10,971 nucleotides of DNA from Spirochaeta sp. (GTDB lineage Bacteria > Spirochaetota > Spirochaetia > Spirochaetales_E > Spirochaetaceae_B): the NCBI GenBank assembly GCA_030590585.1, contig JAUUYD010000035.1:1-10971 (forward strand), in the 5' to 3' direction. A model generated the notes under the pieces. That model saw nothing but the letters and a program-made list of their open reading frames with translations, ran no database searches and was not told the DNA's origin. Below, one piece after another: positions 1-5,938 of the stretch (positions within the stretch are counted from its first letter, which is position 1; every line of letters begins with the position of its first letter). Made by a program: the position numbers and the translations under genes.

Positions 1-351
1 ATAGAACTCGTGAACGGAGCCATGGTAGACGGAGGCTCATTGATACTGCCTCCATCTGCCGCAGTCCGATTCCCGGGAGGGAATGGAGGAGAGCTCTCTT
101 TCAGTGATTTTTCAGATGAAGATGACATTACATTATCCGTTTATAACCCGATAACAGGGGAGCTTTCCGGCTCCGGTATCTTTACGGGAGAAAAAGCAGC
201 AGATTCCTCCGGGAGAATAATAATCCCGCTGGATAAAGAGGACGGGATGTCTGATAATGAAGATGAAGATAAAGTAATCTATGAACTCAGGACTTCCAGC
301 CGGAATGTGTCGAATCTCCGGCTTGAATATATGCTCGTTGATCGGGAGTAA
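1..351 (+). CDS. Unrecognised protein, C-terminal part only (5' end outside window)
   Basis: The frame is open from base 1 and ends at TAA 349-351, so this is probably the last ~116 residues of a longer gene. A GTG at 10 and an ATG at 22 exist, but too little upstream sequence is visible to test a ribosome binding site. The segment begins with a small, Gly-rich hydrophobic stretch (GAMVDGGSLILPPSAAVRFP). It continues as an acidic, beta-rich-looking region with an Asp/Glu cluster (DNEDEDK) and ends LRLEYMLVDRE. No transmembrane segment or catalytic motif is visible. The next gene, a lipoprotein, starts 18 bp downstream, so the two are likely co-transcribed, and an envelope or surface role is possible but unproven. 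I do not recognise the family. Confidence 0.6.
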   Translation: MELVNGAMVDGGSLILPPSAAVRFPGGNGGELSFSDFSDEDDITLSVYNPITGELSGSGIFTGEKAADSSGRIIIPLDKEDGMSDNEDEDKVIYELRTSSRNVSNLRLEYMLVDRE

Positions 352-369
352 TCGGAAACAGAGGAACGG

Positions 370-1791
370 ATGAAGATATACTCACTCTCCTTACTTACTG
401 TCATTTTGTTTCTTATTTCCTGTGCCGGTGTTCCGGAGAGTAGTGATGAAACCCCTGGATGGATTGATCTTCCCGTAACTGATACTGAAACTCATAGAGG
501 ATTCAGGGGTGCCGGTAATGCCGATAGCCTGAGCGCTGCCGAATCCATGGCTATTGAGGATTTGAAACTGGAAATTCTCAGAGCAATGAGCCTGGAAGAA
601 TCGGATGCTCTGACTGCAATGCTCGACAAGCTTGAAGCTATGATAAGAAACCCGGAAACTGCCGGTGTTGATGGTGTTGAGCTTATACACAGTGAGGGGT
701 GGAAGAACCCTGACGGATCTATTTCCTATGCTGTGGAGATCAGCTGGGAAAATGAGGCTTTTAATAAGCAGCGGGCATATATTGCCGGTCTGTCTGAACT
801 ATCGAGTACCGGATTTCAAAACCTGGAGTACAGGGCCCGGGCTGCGGAAGATGATGGGAATGCCTATGAGGCGGCATTGATATGGGCCGCTGCCGCGGGT
901 ATTGCTCAAAGAAACGGAAATAATTCCGGATACAGAAATGCATTGATTGAAGTGGAAAAGGTCCTTGTGGTTTTGAGTTTTCAACTTGATTCAATTCCGA
1001 ACCAAAGCTATGTTGGAATCCGGCCCGAGGCTCCGGTCTTGTTTTCTGTGAGTGCCGGCGGAAAGCCGGTGAGTAATGCGGAATTCCTGATCAGCTATCC
1101 GAAAAATGCCAGAGACGGTTCACCCTCGATAGCTCAGGCCCGCATTGTCTCAGACGATGAAGGTGTGGTCAGGTTTCTGCCGCCGGAAATTCCTTATGCC
1201 GGAATTCAGATTGTCTCCATTGCCCTGAGTGCCGATCCTTTTCTGGAGTATCTTGAAGAATCCGGTGATGCGCCCTCAGGCAGGCTGATTCAATCTCTGG
1301 AAAAAGCCAGGGGACAAGCCGAATATGAGGCCCTTTCAAGAATCAGAACGATAGCGATGGGAATACTTATTCTTGAAACTGATATAGCCGGTAATGCCCT
1401 GAAAACCACCGATGCGGCTCGGGGGCTTTTCGACGATCTGAATGCCGATGGGTTTAATATCGATATCATGGATCTCAACCCTTCCCAGATGCTCAGCCGG
1501 ACCGATCAGGCCCTTTTACGGGACTTGAAAGCGGATTTGCGTTTCACGGATGTTTATCAGAGGGTGATTCACGGTACGGTGGCTCTGGAAAATTTTGAGC
1601 AGAACGGGGATAGCTATACCGTCCGGGTATCCGGGACTTTGGCCATGTCGGATATAAATCGGCAGGTTACCCTGTATAAATCCGAGATTACCAAAACCAG
1701 CCAGGCTTCGGATAGTCAGCAGGCCATAAGTTCTGCTTTCAGACAGCTTGGACGTTCTTTTGCCGGGGAACTCATAGAACAGGCTCCCTGA
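370..1791 (+). CDS. LPP20/CsgG-like composite lipoprotein
   Basis: This encodes a predicted 473-residue envelope lipoprotein. The signal peptide (residues 1-17) ends in lipobox LISC with Cys18 as the acylated residue. Residues ~30-125 begin PGWIDLP and continue with a GxGxA-type segment and an Ala-rich helix, which is the pattern of LPP20-family lipoproteins. A helical Ala-rich stretch (~150-185) follows, then an Ig-like or carboxypeptidase-regulatory-like beta region (~210-285). The C-terminal part (~325-470) looks like the CsgG/FlgT/LpoB type of envelope domain: an alpha/beta stretch, a GTVALENF strand, and a final helix FRQLGRSFAGELIEQ. The start is supported by a purine-rich AGAGGAA at about 360-366. 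Its stop overlaps the mnmE start by one base (TGATG). The domain reading is by eye; a role in outer-membrane assembly or as a cell-wall synthase activator is only a possibility. Confidence 0.8.
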   Translation: MKIYSLSLLTVILFLISCAGVPESSDETPGWIDLPVTDTETHRGFRGAGNADSLSAAESMAIEDLKLEILRAMSLEESDALTAMLDKLEAMIRNPETAGVDGVELIHSEGWKNPDGSISYAVEISWENEAFNKQRAYIAGLSELSSTGFQNLEYRARAAEDDGNAYEAALIWAAAAGIAQRNGNNSGYRNALIEVEKVLVVLSFQLDSIPNQSYVGIRPEAPVLFSVSAGGKPVSNAEFLISYPKNARDGSPSIAQARIVSDDEGVVRFLPPEIPYAGIQIVSIALSADPFLEYLEESGDAPSGRLIQSLEKARGQAEYEALSRIRTIAMGILILETDIAGNALKTTDAARGLFDDLNADGFNIDIMDLNPSQMLSRTDQALLRDLKADLRFTDVYQRVIHGTVALENFEQNGDSYTVRVSGTLAMSDINRQVTLYKSEITKTSQASDSQQAISSAFRQLGRSFAGELIEQAP

Positions 1792-3161
1792 TGAACCCCG
1801 AATACCACATTGATAATCTCATTATGGCATTGGCCACTCCCAGGGGCCGAAGTGCCATTGCCGTGATAAGAGCCTCAGGTCCCGGATGTATAGAATCGGC
1901 GGGCCGGATATTTTCCCGTCCTGATGCCCTGAAAAAAAGTGATGGCTACCGTGTACATCATGGTTGGATACTTGATGAGGACGGCCATCGGGTTGATGAA
2001 GTTCTACTTACCCTCTTCAGGGCCCCGGGGAGTTATACCGGTCAGGACTCCGTTGAGATATCATGTCATGGCGGACTTTCAGTGGTTGACAGACTTATGG
2101 AGCTGATGCGTACTGCGGGGTTCCGGGACGCCGCCCCGGGGGAGTTTACCTTCCGTGCCTTCTCTCTGGGTAAAATGGATTTGACAAGGGCTGAGGCGGT
2201 TCGTGAAATTATCGACTCCAGAACCGATAGAGCACGTGCGCTTGCCGTTTCCAGGTTGGCCGGCTCGGTAAAAACGATAATTGATGAGGTAAAGACCGCG
2301 GTTAAAAATCAAGCCGCGATAGCGGCTTTGGGACTGGATTACCCTGAGGACGAAGCTGAACCGGTCCCCTTTGATACGGGTCTCATTCAGCGTTCAAGTG
2401 AATCTCTGAAGGCCCTGATACGAAGCTGGCGAACCGGACGGCTGTACCGGGACGGGCTGAAAGTCACCCTGGCCGGTCCGGCCAATGCCGGAAAATCCTC
2501 ACTGTTTAACCTTTTTCTGAAAGAAGAGCGATCCATTGTTACCGAGAGCCCGGGTACCACCAGGGATTGGCTGGAAGCCTGGCTGAACCTTGATGGTATT
2601 CCCCTGCAGCTGGTGGATACCGCCGGGCTGAGAAAGGGAACCGTCGACCCGATAGAGATTGAAGGTATACGCCGTACCCGGGAGCTTCTTTCCGGATCAG
2701 ACCTGGTGATTGCCGTAGCCGATGGAACAGAAGGCCGGGAGGCTGCCAAAGAGCTGGAAAAAGAAGAAATGGAACTGCTGACTGCTAAGCGGCTTATTAA
2801 AGTATGGAACAAATCGGATCTTTCTCCCGATGCCCCGGATGGATGGATAGCTGTGAGTGCCGTTACCGGAGCGGGTTTTTCCGAATTGGAAGAGGAAATC
2901 AGGCATAGAGCTCTGGGAGGCGGTGCCCCCCCGGAGGCTGATGCTCCGGTTATTGACTCGGTAAGACAGAAAGAACTTCTTGAACGGGCTGTTTCGGCCC
3001 TGGATCAGTTTACTGATGAGGTCCTGAGTGATGGAACCACTGTGGATCTTCTGGCAGAAGATTTGTATGAAGCCCTGGACGCATTAGGAGAACTCACCGG
3101 AGCGGTAACCCGGACGGATGTGCTGAACACGGTGTTCTCAGACTTCTGCGTCGGCAAATGA
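1791..3161 (+). CDS. mnmE: tRNA modification GTPase MnmE (TrmE)
   Basis: MnmE, with MnmG, installs the (carboxymethyl)aminomethyl group at C5 of wobble U34 in certain tRNAs, using a tetrahydrofolate-derived carbon and K+-stimulated GTP hydrolysis. At 456 residues the protein has the normal family length. The N-terminal folate-binding part contains ALATPRGRSAIAVIRASGP and GKMDLTRAEAV. The inserted G domain has G1 GPANAGKS (229-236), G2 GTTRD (255-259), G3 DTAG (276-279) and G4 NKSD (340-343). The C-terminus is FCVGK (452-456), a variant of the family's FCIGK with the conserved Cys453. No strong Shine-Dalgarno is visible, so translation is probably coupled to the upstream lipoprotein, whose TGA shares a base with this ATG. 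The stop TGA (3159-3161) lies inside the left end of a palindromic element. The protein appears intact. Confidence 0.97.
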   Translation: MNPEYHIDNLIMALATPRGRSAIAVIRASGPGCIESAGRIFSRPDALKKSDGYRVHHGWILDEDGHRVDEVLLTLFRAPGSYTGQDSVEISCHGGLSVVDRLMELMRTAGFRDAAPGEFTFRAFSLGKMDLTRAEAVREIIDSRTDRARALAVSRLAGSVKTIIDEVKTAVKNQAAIAALGLDYPEDEAEPVPFDTGLIQRSSESLKALIRSWRTGRLYRDGLKVTLAGPANAGKSSLFNLFLKEERSIVTESPGTTRDWLEAWLNLDGIPLQLVDTAGLRKGTVDPIEIEGIRRTRELLSGSDLVIAVADGTEGREAAKELEKEEMELLTAKRLIKVWNKSDLSPDAPDGWIAVSAVTGAGFSELEEEIRHRALGGGAPPEADAPVIDSVRQKELLERAVSALDQFTDEVLSDGTTVDLLAEDLYEALDALGELTGAVTRTDVLNTVFSDFCVGK

Positions 3162-3286
3162 AAAATGGCGCCTTTGGCCCGAATACTGCGTTGGCTGAAT
3201 GCTCGAAGTGCTCATGTACCTGGCGGTACACTGCGCCTTCTGTGCTTCTGCCTGTCTTGTCTTCAGACCAAATTCGCCATTTTTCA
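3159..3286. repeat. 128-bp long-palindrome element (MITE/REP-like) between mnmE and rsmG
   Basis: The ends are a perfect 12-bp inverted repeat: TGAAAAATGGCG at 3159-3170 and CGCCATTTTTCA at 3275-3286. The centre is a second perfect inverted repeat, TGTACC (3215-3220) and GGTACA (3225-3230). Both have the same axis at 3222.5. Comparing the 64-base left half with the reverse complement of the right half, without gaps, gives about 39 identical positions, including TTTGG, GAA, GGC and GAAG blocks. The whole element could therefore fold as one long imperfect hairpin. It contains the mnmE stop codon. No target-site duplication or transposase is evident. A dispersed non-autonomous repeat is the best guess, but a gene-specific RNA structure cannot be excluded. 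Confidence 0.75.
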
Positions 3287-3314
3287 ACTGTTATTCAAGA
3301 GGATTGAAAAATGA
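3165..3314 (+). CDS. Possible 49-residue ORF inside and beyond the palindromic element
   Basis: An ATG at 3165 opens a 49-codon frame that crosses the whole palindromic element and ends at TGA 3312-3314, overlapping the rsmG ATG in an ATGA arrangement. The product would begin MAPLARILRWLN, be basic, contain three Cys in a hydrophobic middle (LLCFCLSCLQ) and end LFKRIEK. No Shine-Dalgarno precedes it, and it starts four bases after the mnmE stop codon. An open stretch of this length is not unusual by chance at this base composition. The frame is most likely a by-product of the repeat. Reinitiation after mnmE and coupling to rsmG are conceivable. Confidence 0.15.
   Translation: MAPLARILRWLNARSAHVPGGTLRLLCFCLSCLQTKFAIFQLLFKRIEK
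3278..3313 (+). promoter_or_regulatory. Possible hairpin over the rsmG start codon
   Basis: CATTTTTCAA (3278-3287) is perfectly complementary to TTGAAAAATG (3304-3313), giving a 10-bp AT-rich stem that would include the rsmG start codon. The 16-nt loop contains the likely Shine-Dalgarno AAGAGGA (3297-3303). The left strand of this stem is also the right end of the 128-bp palindrome, so the two structures exclude each other. Function is inferred from complementarity only, and the stem is weak. Confidence 0.3.
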
Positions 3315-3952
3315 TGGATTTAACTGAAGGATTGGAAATGCTCGGGCTGGAATCGTCGGGTGAAAGGGCTTTGAAGCTGGAGAAGTTTATCGGTGAAATT
3401 GAACTTTGGAATCCGAAATACGGACTGATTGCTCCGGGTGAGGATGTTATCGGCCGGCATGTGATTGACAGTCTAAGCGGTCTTGAGCTGATTCGGGGAC
3501 TGAATCCCGGCAGTCTTGCGGATGTGGGTTCCGGGGCGGGTTTTCCGGGTATTCCCCTGGCCATCTGGCTTGATGATGTTGATATTACCTTGATTGAGCG
3601 TTCAGGCCGTCGGGCGGGTTTTCTCCGCAATGCCGTTCTTACTCTGGGTTTGAAAAATGTCACGGTTCTGGAAAGGACGGTTGAAGAGGCCGGCGGTTCG
3701 GGTCTTTTCGATGTGATTACATTCCGGGCCTGGTCCGGGGTGGATGACAAACTGCTTGATTCGCTGAAGCCTATTCTTGCCCCGGGAGGGACCATTGCGG
3801 CTTACAAGGGCCGGAAAGAGCTGATTGAATCGGAGCTGGATTCAGTTAGCGCCCGGATCGTTTCCAGGGATATCCGGCCTTTGAAAGTTCCGGGATCAGG
3901 ACAGGGTTCAAGTGCCCAGAGACATCTGGTCCTGCTGAAGATCCGGAATTAA
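3311..3952 (+). CDS. rsmG: 16S rRNA (guanine-N7)-methyltransferase RsmG (GidB)
   Basis: RsmG transfers a methyl group from S-adenosylmethionine to N7 of G527 (E. coli numbering) in the 530 loop of 16S rRNA. The 213-residue product is close to the usual length of ~207-240. Diagnostic stretches are WNPKYGLI, RHVIDSL, the SAM-binding glycine-rich motif DVGSGAGFPG (71-80), the LIERSGRRAGFLRN segment that follows the next beta strand, FDVITFRAW and AAYKGR. The start at 3311 sits 7 nt after AAGAGGA. A second ATG directly follows at 3314, and a one-residue shift cannot be excluded. Classic gene order is mnmE-mnmG-rsmG; here mnmG is absent and the palindromic element occupies the junction. It converges with the TPR gene with 8 bp between stops. 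I see no convincing intrinsic terminator there. Confidence 0.96.
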   Translation: MMDLTEGLEMLGLESSGERALKLEKFIGEIELWNPKYGLIAPGEDVIGRHVIDSLSGLELIRGLNPGSLADVGSGAGFPGIPLAIWLDDVDITLIERSGRRAGFLRNAVLTLGLKNVTVLERTVEEAGGSGLFDVITFRAWSGVDDKLLDSLKPILAPGGTIAAYKGRKELIESELDSVSARIVSRDIRPLKVPGSGQGSSAQRHLVLLKIRN

Positions 3953-3960
3953 TACGTTTT

Positions 3961-5337
3961 TCAGCCAAGTCCGGAGAGTGCGTTGGAATCGATGGATTTA
4001 AGAAGTTTCATCAGTGCCGGTTTGTCAATCAGATCAATCAGCCGGGCTTCTACGAAACGAACTGCTTCGCCGGTAAATGATCCGGCGGTGAAACAGAATC
4101 CCCGACCGGCATGCAGCTCTTTTGAGTGGGCGTAGAGGTCACGTACAAATAACTCCCCCACCTGACCCTCCGCTCTCATGAAGCGGAAGAGGACAATATC
4201 TTCCCATTTATTGGTTTTAACCTCGGTAAGCAGGTCGACATATTCGGTCTTCTGAACATTCATGTCGTTAATTTTGATTCTTGCCCTGGGAAATACTATC
4301 TGGGTGAGTTTCCGGCACAGGGCGATGAATTCATTCGTCGGTGACAACAGGTAAATCTGCAGATTTTTGTTGGAATTGAGTTCCCTGTAGCGCTTTATTT
4401 GAACTGGTACATCTTTGTAGTCCGGTGCCGTTTCATATATTTCGTTGAGCAGGGCCAGGGCACGGTCGATTCGCTGGGTTTGATTGAAAGTCTCGGCAAG
4501 CCGGTATTTCAGCTCAAGCTGCATCTCTCCTGTGACATTTTCGTGACGCAGTCCAATCTGATAGTCGGTGGATGCTTCCTCCCATTCCCTTTTTTTGGCA
4601 AAAATAGTCCCCGAATACAGAGCCGCGCTTGGGCCCCATTTCGGATCTGTTCGAAGATGGCGAAATATCTTCTGGGCCATATCAAGCTGGGGAATCTCAT
4701 ACTGGCAGCGGGCCATAGCGTAAAGGGACTCCTTGTCTTCCGGACAGGCCGCCACAGCCTGTCTCAGATACGGGATAGCTTCGGAATACCTTCTTAGTCT
4801 ATAAAGACTCTGCCCGAGGAATTTCAGGGAGTCGGCGTGGTCGGGCTGAACCCTGAGGGCCCGTTTAAGAAATCCTATGGTTTTATCGTAATTTTTACGT
4901 TTGAACTCCAGCTTCCCCAGGCTGGCATTCACCTCAAAACCTTCGGGGTTCTTGCTTCTGGCGATCATCAGACCCTTGTATGCTTCGGTCCAGGCCTCAC
5001 TGTTTATGGCTGAGAGACCGTATTGAAGGTTGAGCCGACCCTCATCCAAATCGGGAGAACTGGCAATCTGATCCAGCAGAAGCTGGTAGGTCCGCATGGC
5101 CTTCTTGTATTCTCCTTCCTTGTAATAAAGATCTGCAAGGGATTCCAGGGCTATCGGGTCTTTCGGGTTTGAAGCCAGGCGCCTATTGGCCTCTTTAATG
5201 ATGGTTTCCCTATCCATCACAGAGGATTTCAGTGAATTTCTTTTCTTTTTGTCTTTACTGGATCTCATTCCGAATGACAGAGCTACTACGGCAGAGATGG
5301 AGATAAAAGCAATGACAAGAACCGGGAGAAATTGCAT
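3961..5337 (-). CDS. Membrane-anchored TPR protein with degenerate Mrr-like C-terminal domain
   Basis: The 458-residue product starts with a hydrophobic segment (~4-23, FLPVLVIAFISISAVVALSF) followed by a Lys-rich stretch (SSKDKKKR), predicting an N-terminal membrane anchor with the rest cytoplasmic. Residues ~45-315 hold about six tetratricopeptide-like repeats, such as PIALESLADLYYKEGEYKKA and ADSLKFLGQSLYRLRRYSEA, suited to protein binding. Residues ~335-448 resemble the Mrr-type restriction-endonuclease fold, best seen in GELFVRDLYAHSKELHAGRG and GFCFTAGSFTGEAVRFVEAR followed by LIDLIDKPAL. The strand that normally carries Q/E-x-K reads DIVLFRFMR, so nuclease activity is doubtful. The start is supported by the membrane anchor and by a promoter just upstream; no Shine-Dalgarno is visible. 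It is divergent from the DnaK-SBD-like gene. TPR assignment is solid, the nuclease-fold assignment is by eye, and the function is unknown. Confidence 0.85.
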   Translation of the reverse strand: MQFLPVLVIAFISISAVVALSFGMRSSKDKKKRNSLKSSVMDRETIIKEANRRLASNPKDPIALESLADLYYKEGEYKKAMRTYQLLLDQIASSPDLDEGRLNLQYGLSAINSEAWTEAYKGLMIARSKNPEGFEVNASLGKLEFKRKNYDKTIGFLKRALRVQPDHADSLKFLGQSLYRLRRYSEAIPYLRQAVAACPEDKESLYAMARCQYEIPQLDMAQKIFRHLRTDPKWGPSAALYSGTIFAKKREWEEASTDYQIGLRHENVTGEMQLELKYRLAETFNQTQRIDRALALLNEIYETAPDYKDVPVQIKRYRELNSNKNLQIYLLSPTNEFIALCRKLTQIVFPRARIKINDMNVQKTEYVDLLTEVKTNKWEDIVLFRFMRAEGQVGELFVRDLYAHSKELHAGRGFCFTAGSFTGEAVRFVEARLIDLIDKPALMKLLKSIDSNALSGLG

Positions 5338-5374
5338 GTAAGCAATTATGTCGATACGAATTACACATTGTCAA
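5338..5374 (-). promoter_or_regulatory. Sigma70-like promoter for the TPR gene
   Basis: Read on the minus strand, a perfect -35 TTGACA (plus-strand 5369-5374) is followed by an 18-bp spacer and -10 CATAAT (5345-5350; five of six consensus bases). Seven nucleotides then precede the ATG at 5337. Transcription would be expected to begin at or within a base or two of the start codon, giving a leaderless or nearly leaderless mRNA, which agrees with the missing Shine-Dalgarno. Experimental start mapping is not available. Confidence 0.6.
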
Positions 5375-5375
5375 G

Positions 5376-5386
5376 GAAGCAGCTTC
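5376..5386. promoter_or_regulatory. Dyad between divergent -35 boxes, possible operator
   Basis: GAAGC-A-GCTTC is a perfect 5-bp inverted repeat with a one-base centre at 5381. It lies between the minus-strand -35 (5369-5374) and the plus-strand -35 (5387-5392), almost exactly midway between the two proposed start codons (5337 and 5423). With the flanking -35 bases it extends to a near-palindrome TCAAGGAAGC/GCTTCTTGA with one unpaired G. Part of that outer symmetry comes simply from facing TTGAC boxes. A regulator binding here could control both genes, but no regulator is known. Confidence 0.3.
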
Positions 5387-5422
5387 TTGACGGCGGATCA
5401 TCCCGCACCTAGGATGATGAGT
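5387..5422 (+). promoter_or_regulatory. Sigma70-like promoter for the DnaK-SBD-like/LT/uppP/ftsK operon
   Basis: The -35 TTGACG (5387-5392; five of six consensus bases) is followed by a 17-bp spacer and -10 TAGGAT (5410-5415; four of six). Seven nucleotides then lead to the ATG at 5423, the same spacing as in the divergent promoter. The predicted transcription start falls at about the ATG. A caveat is that AGGA inside the -10 (5411-5414) lies 8 nt before the same ATG and could instead be a Shine-Dalgarno on a longer transcript. Confidence 0.45.
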
Positions 5423-5938
5423 ATGATTGACGGTTCAGAATCAACTCGGATAAGTATTCGCCTTGCAGATGGTGAACATTTTCCCATCTTTCGCCACGGC
5501 GACCCGGATACGCGTAATATTTCTCTGGTTCCGGCAACTGAAGGCCAGGACGAGGCTGATATTCATTTTTTTTATCATGCTTCGGATGGTTCTTCCCCGG
5601 TGAATATCGGAGTTGTCCGCTTTCCGGATCTACCTGCAGAATCAGGTGAAATAGAACTTCAGCTGGATGCCGTTATAGGAACTGCGGGTTTGTTGTCGGT
5701 GAGTATCCGCCATCGTGAAAGCGGACGTATTGAGCGGCTTGAGATGACTCTTCCCGAGACTGCCTCGGGTATCGGCTATAAGAAGGCCCGGCGGATGTGT
5801 TGGATTTTCGGTGTTTTGTTCGTTGCCGCAGGCCTGGCTCTGGTGTTCTGGCTTACCTTGAGAGTTACCGATTGGGGACGGCAGGATCCACTTCCGGCAC
5901 CGGTGTCGTATTTTGCCAACGAGTCCGCCGCAGTTTGA
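5423..5938 (+). CDS. DnaK/Hsp70 substrate-binding-domain-like protein with C-terminal membrane anchor
   Basis: With the preferred ATG at 5423 the product has 171 residues. Near the N-terminus TRISIRLADGEHFPIF, a Gly-Asp-Pro turn and NISLVPATEGQDEADIHFFY follow the order of the DnaK substrate-binding beta-sandwich. Further matches are NIGVVRFPDLPAESGEIELQ and LLSVSIRHRESGRIERLEMT, like the IGxxxIxxIPP...EIEL and GxLxVxAxDxxSG segments of Hsp70. There is no ATPase domain and no helical lid. Instead a basic KKARR stretch leads into one transmembrane segment (about residues 126-146 from this start), then ~25 residues ending FANESAAV. An ATG at 5348 would add 25 residues, but it lies in the -10 of the opposite promoter and has no Shine-Dalgarno. 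The stop overlaps the next gene (TTGA). The resemblance is by eye; the function, perhaps peptide binding at the membrane, is inferred. Confidence 0.8.
   Translation: MIDGSESTRISIRLADGEHFPIFRHGDPDTRNISLVPATEGQDEADIHFFYHASDGSSPVNIGVVRFPDLPAESGEIELQLDAVIGTAGLLSVSIRHRESGRIERLEMTLPETASGIGYKKARRMCWIFGVLFVAAGLALVFWLTLRVTDWGRQDPLPAPVSYFANESAAV

Noticed and set aside
31..53. GGAGGC/GCCTCC inverted repeat near the window start
   Set aside because: It is a 6-bp stem inside an open coding frame with no T-run. It is probably coincidental.
2387..2812. A 141-codon minus-strand open frame opposite the mnmE G domain
   Set aside because: It is Ser/Arg-rich, low-complexity and antisense to conserved GTPase motifs, which marks it as a shadow frame.
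3295..3795. A 166-codon minus-strand open frame opposite rsmG
   Set aside because: It is antisense to the SAM-binding core of rsmG, with Ser/Pro/Arg-rich composition and no recognisable motif.
3943..3974. CCGGA/TCCGG inverted repeat at the rsmG/TPR convergent junction as a terminator
   Set aside because: The stem is only 5 bp with a 22-nt loop and has no properly placed T-run after it. It is not convincing as a bidirectional terminator.
5348..5422. ATG at 5348 as start of the DnaK-SBD-like protein
   Set aside because: It lies in the -10 hexamer of the opposite promoter, leaves only 10 bp between divergent start codons, lacks a Shine-Dalgarno and adds 25 residues outside the recognisable domain. 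It is not strictly excluded.
5797..5934. ATG at 5797 as start of the lytic transglycosylase
   Set aside because: It would overlap the preceding gene by more than 140 bp and place ~46 irrelevant residues before the signal peptide. The TTG at 5935 gives a standard lipoprotein signal and a TTGA overlap.
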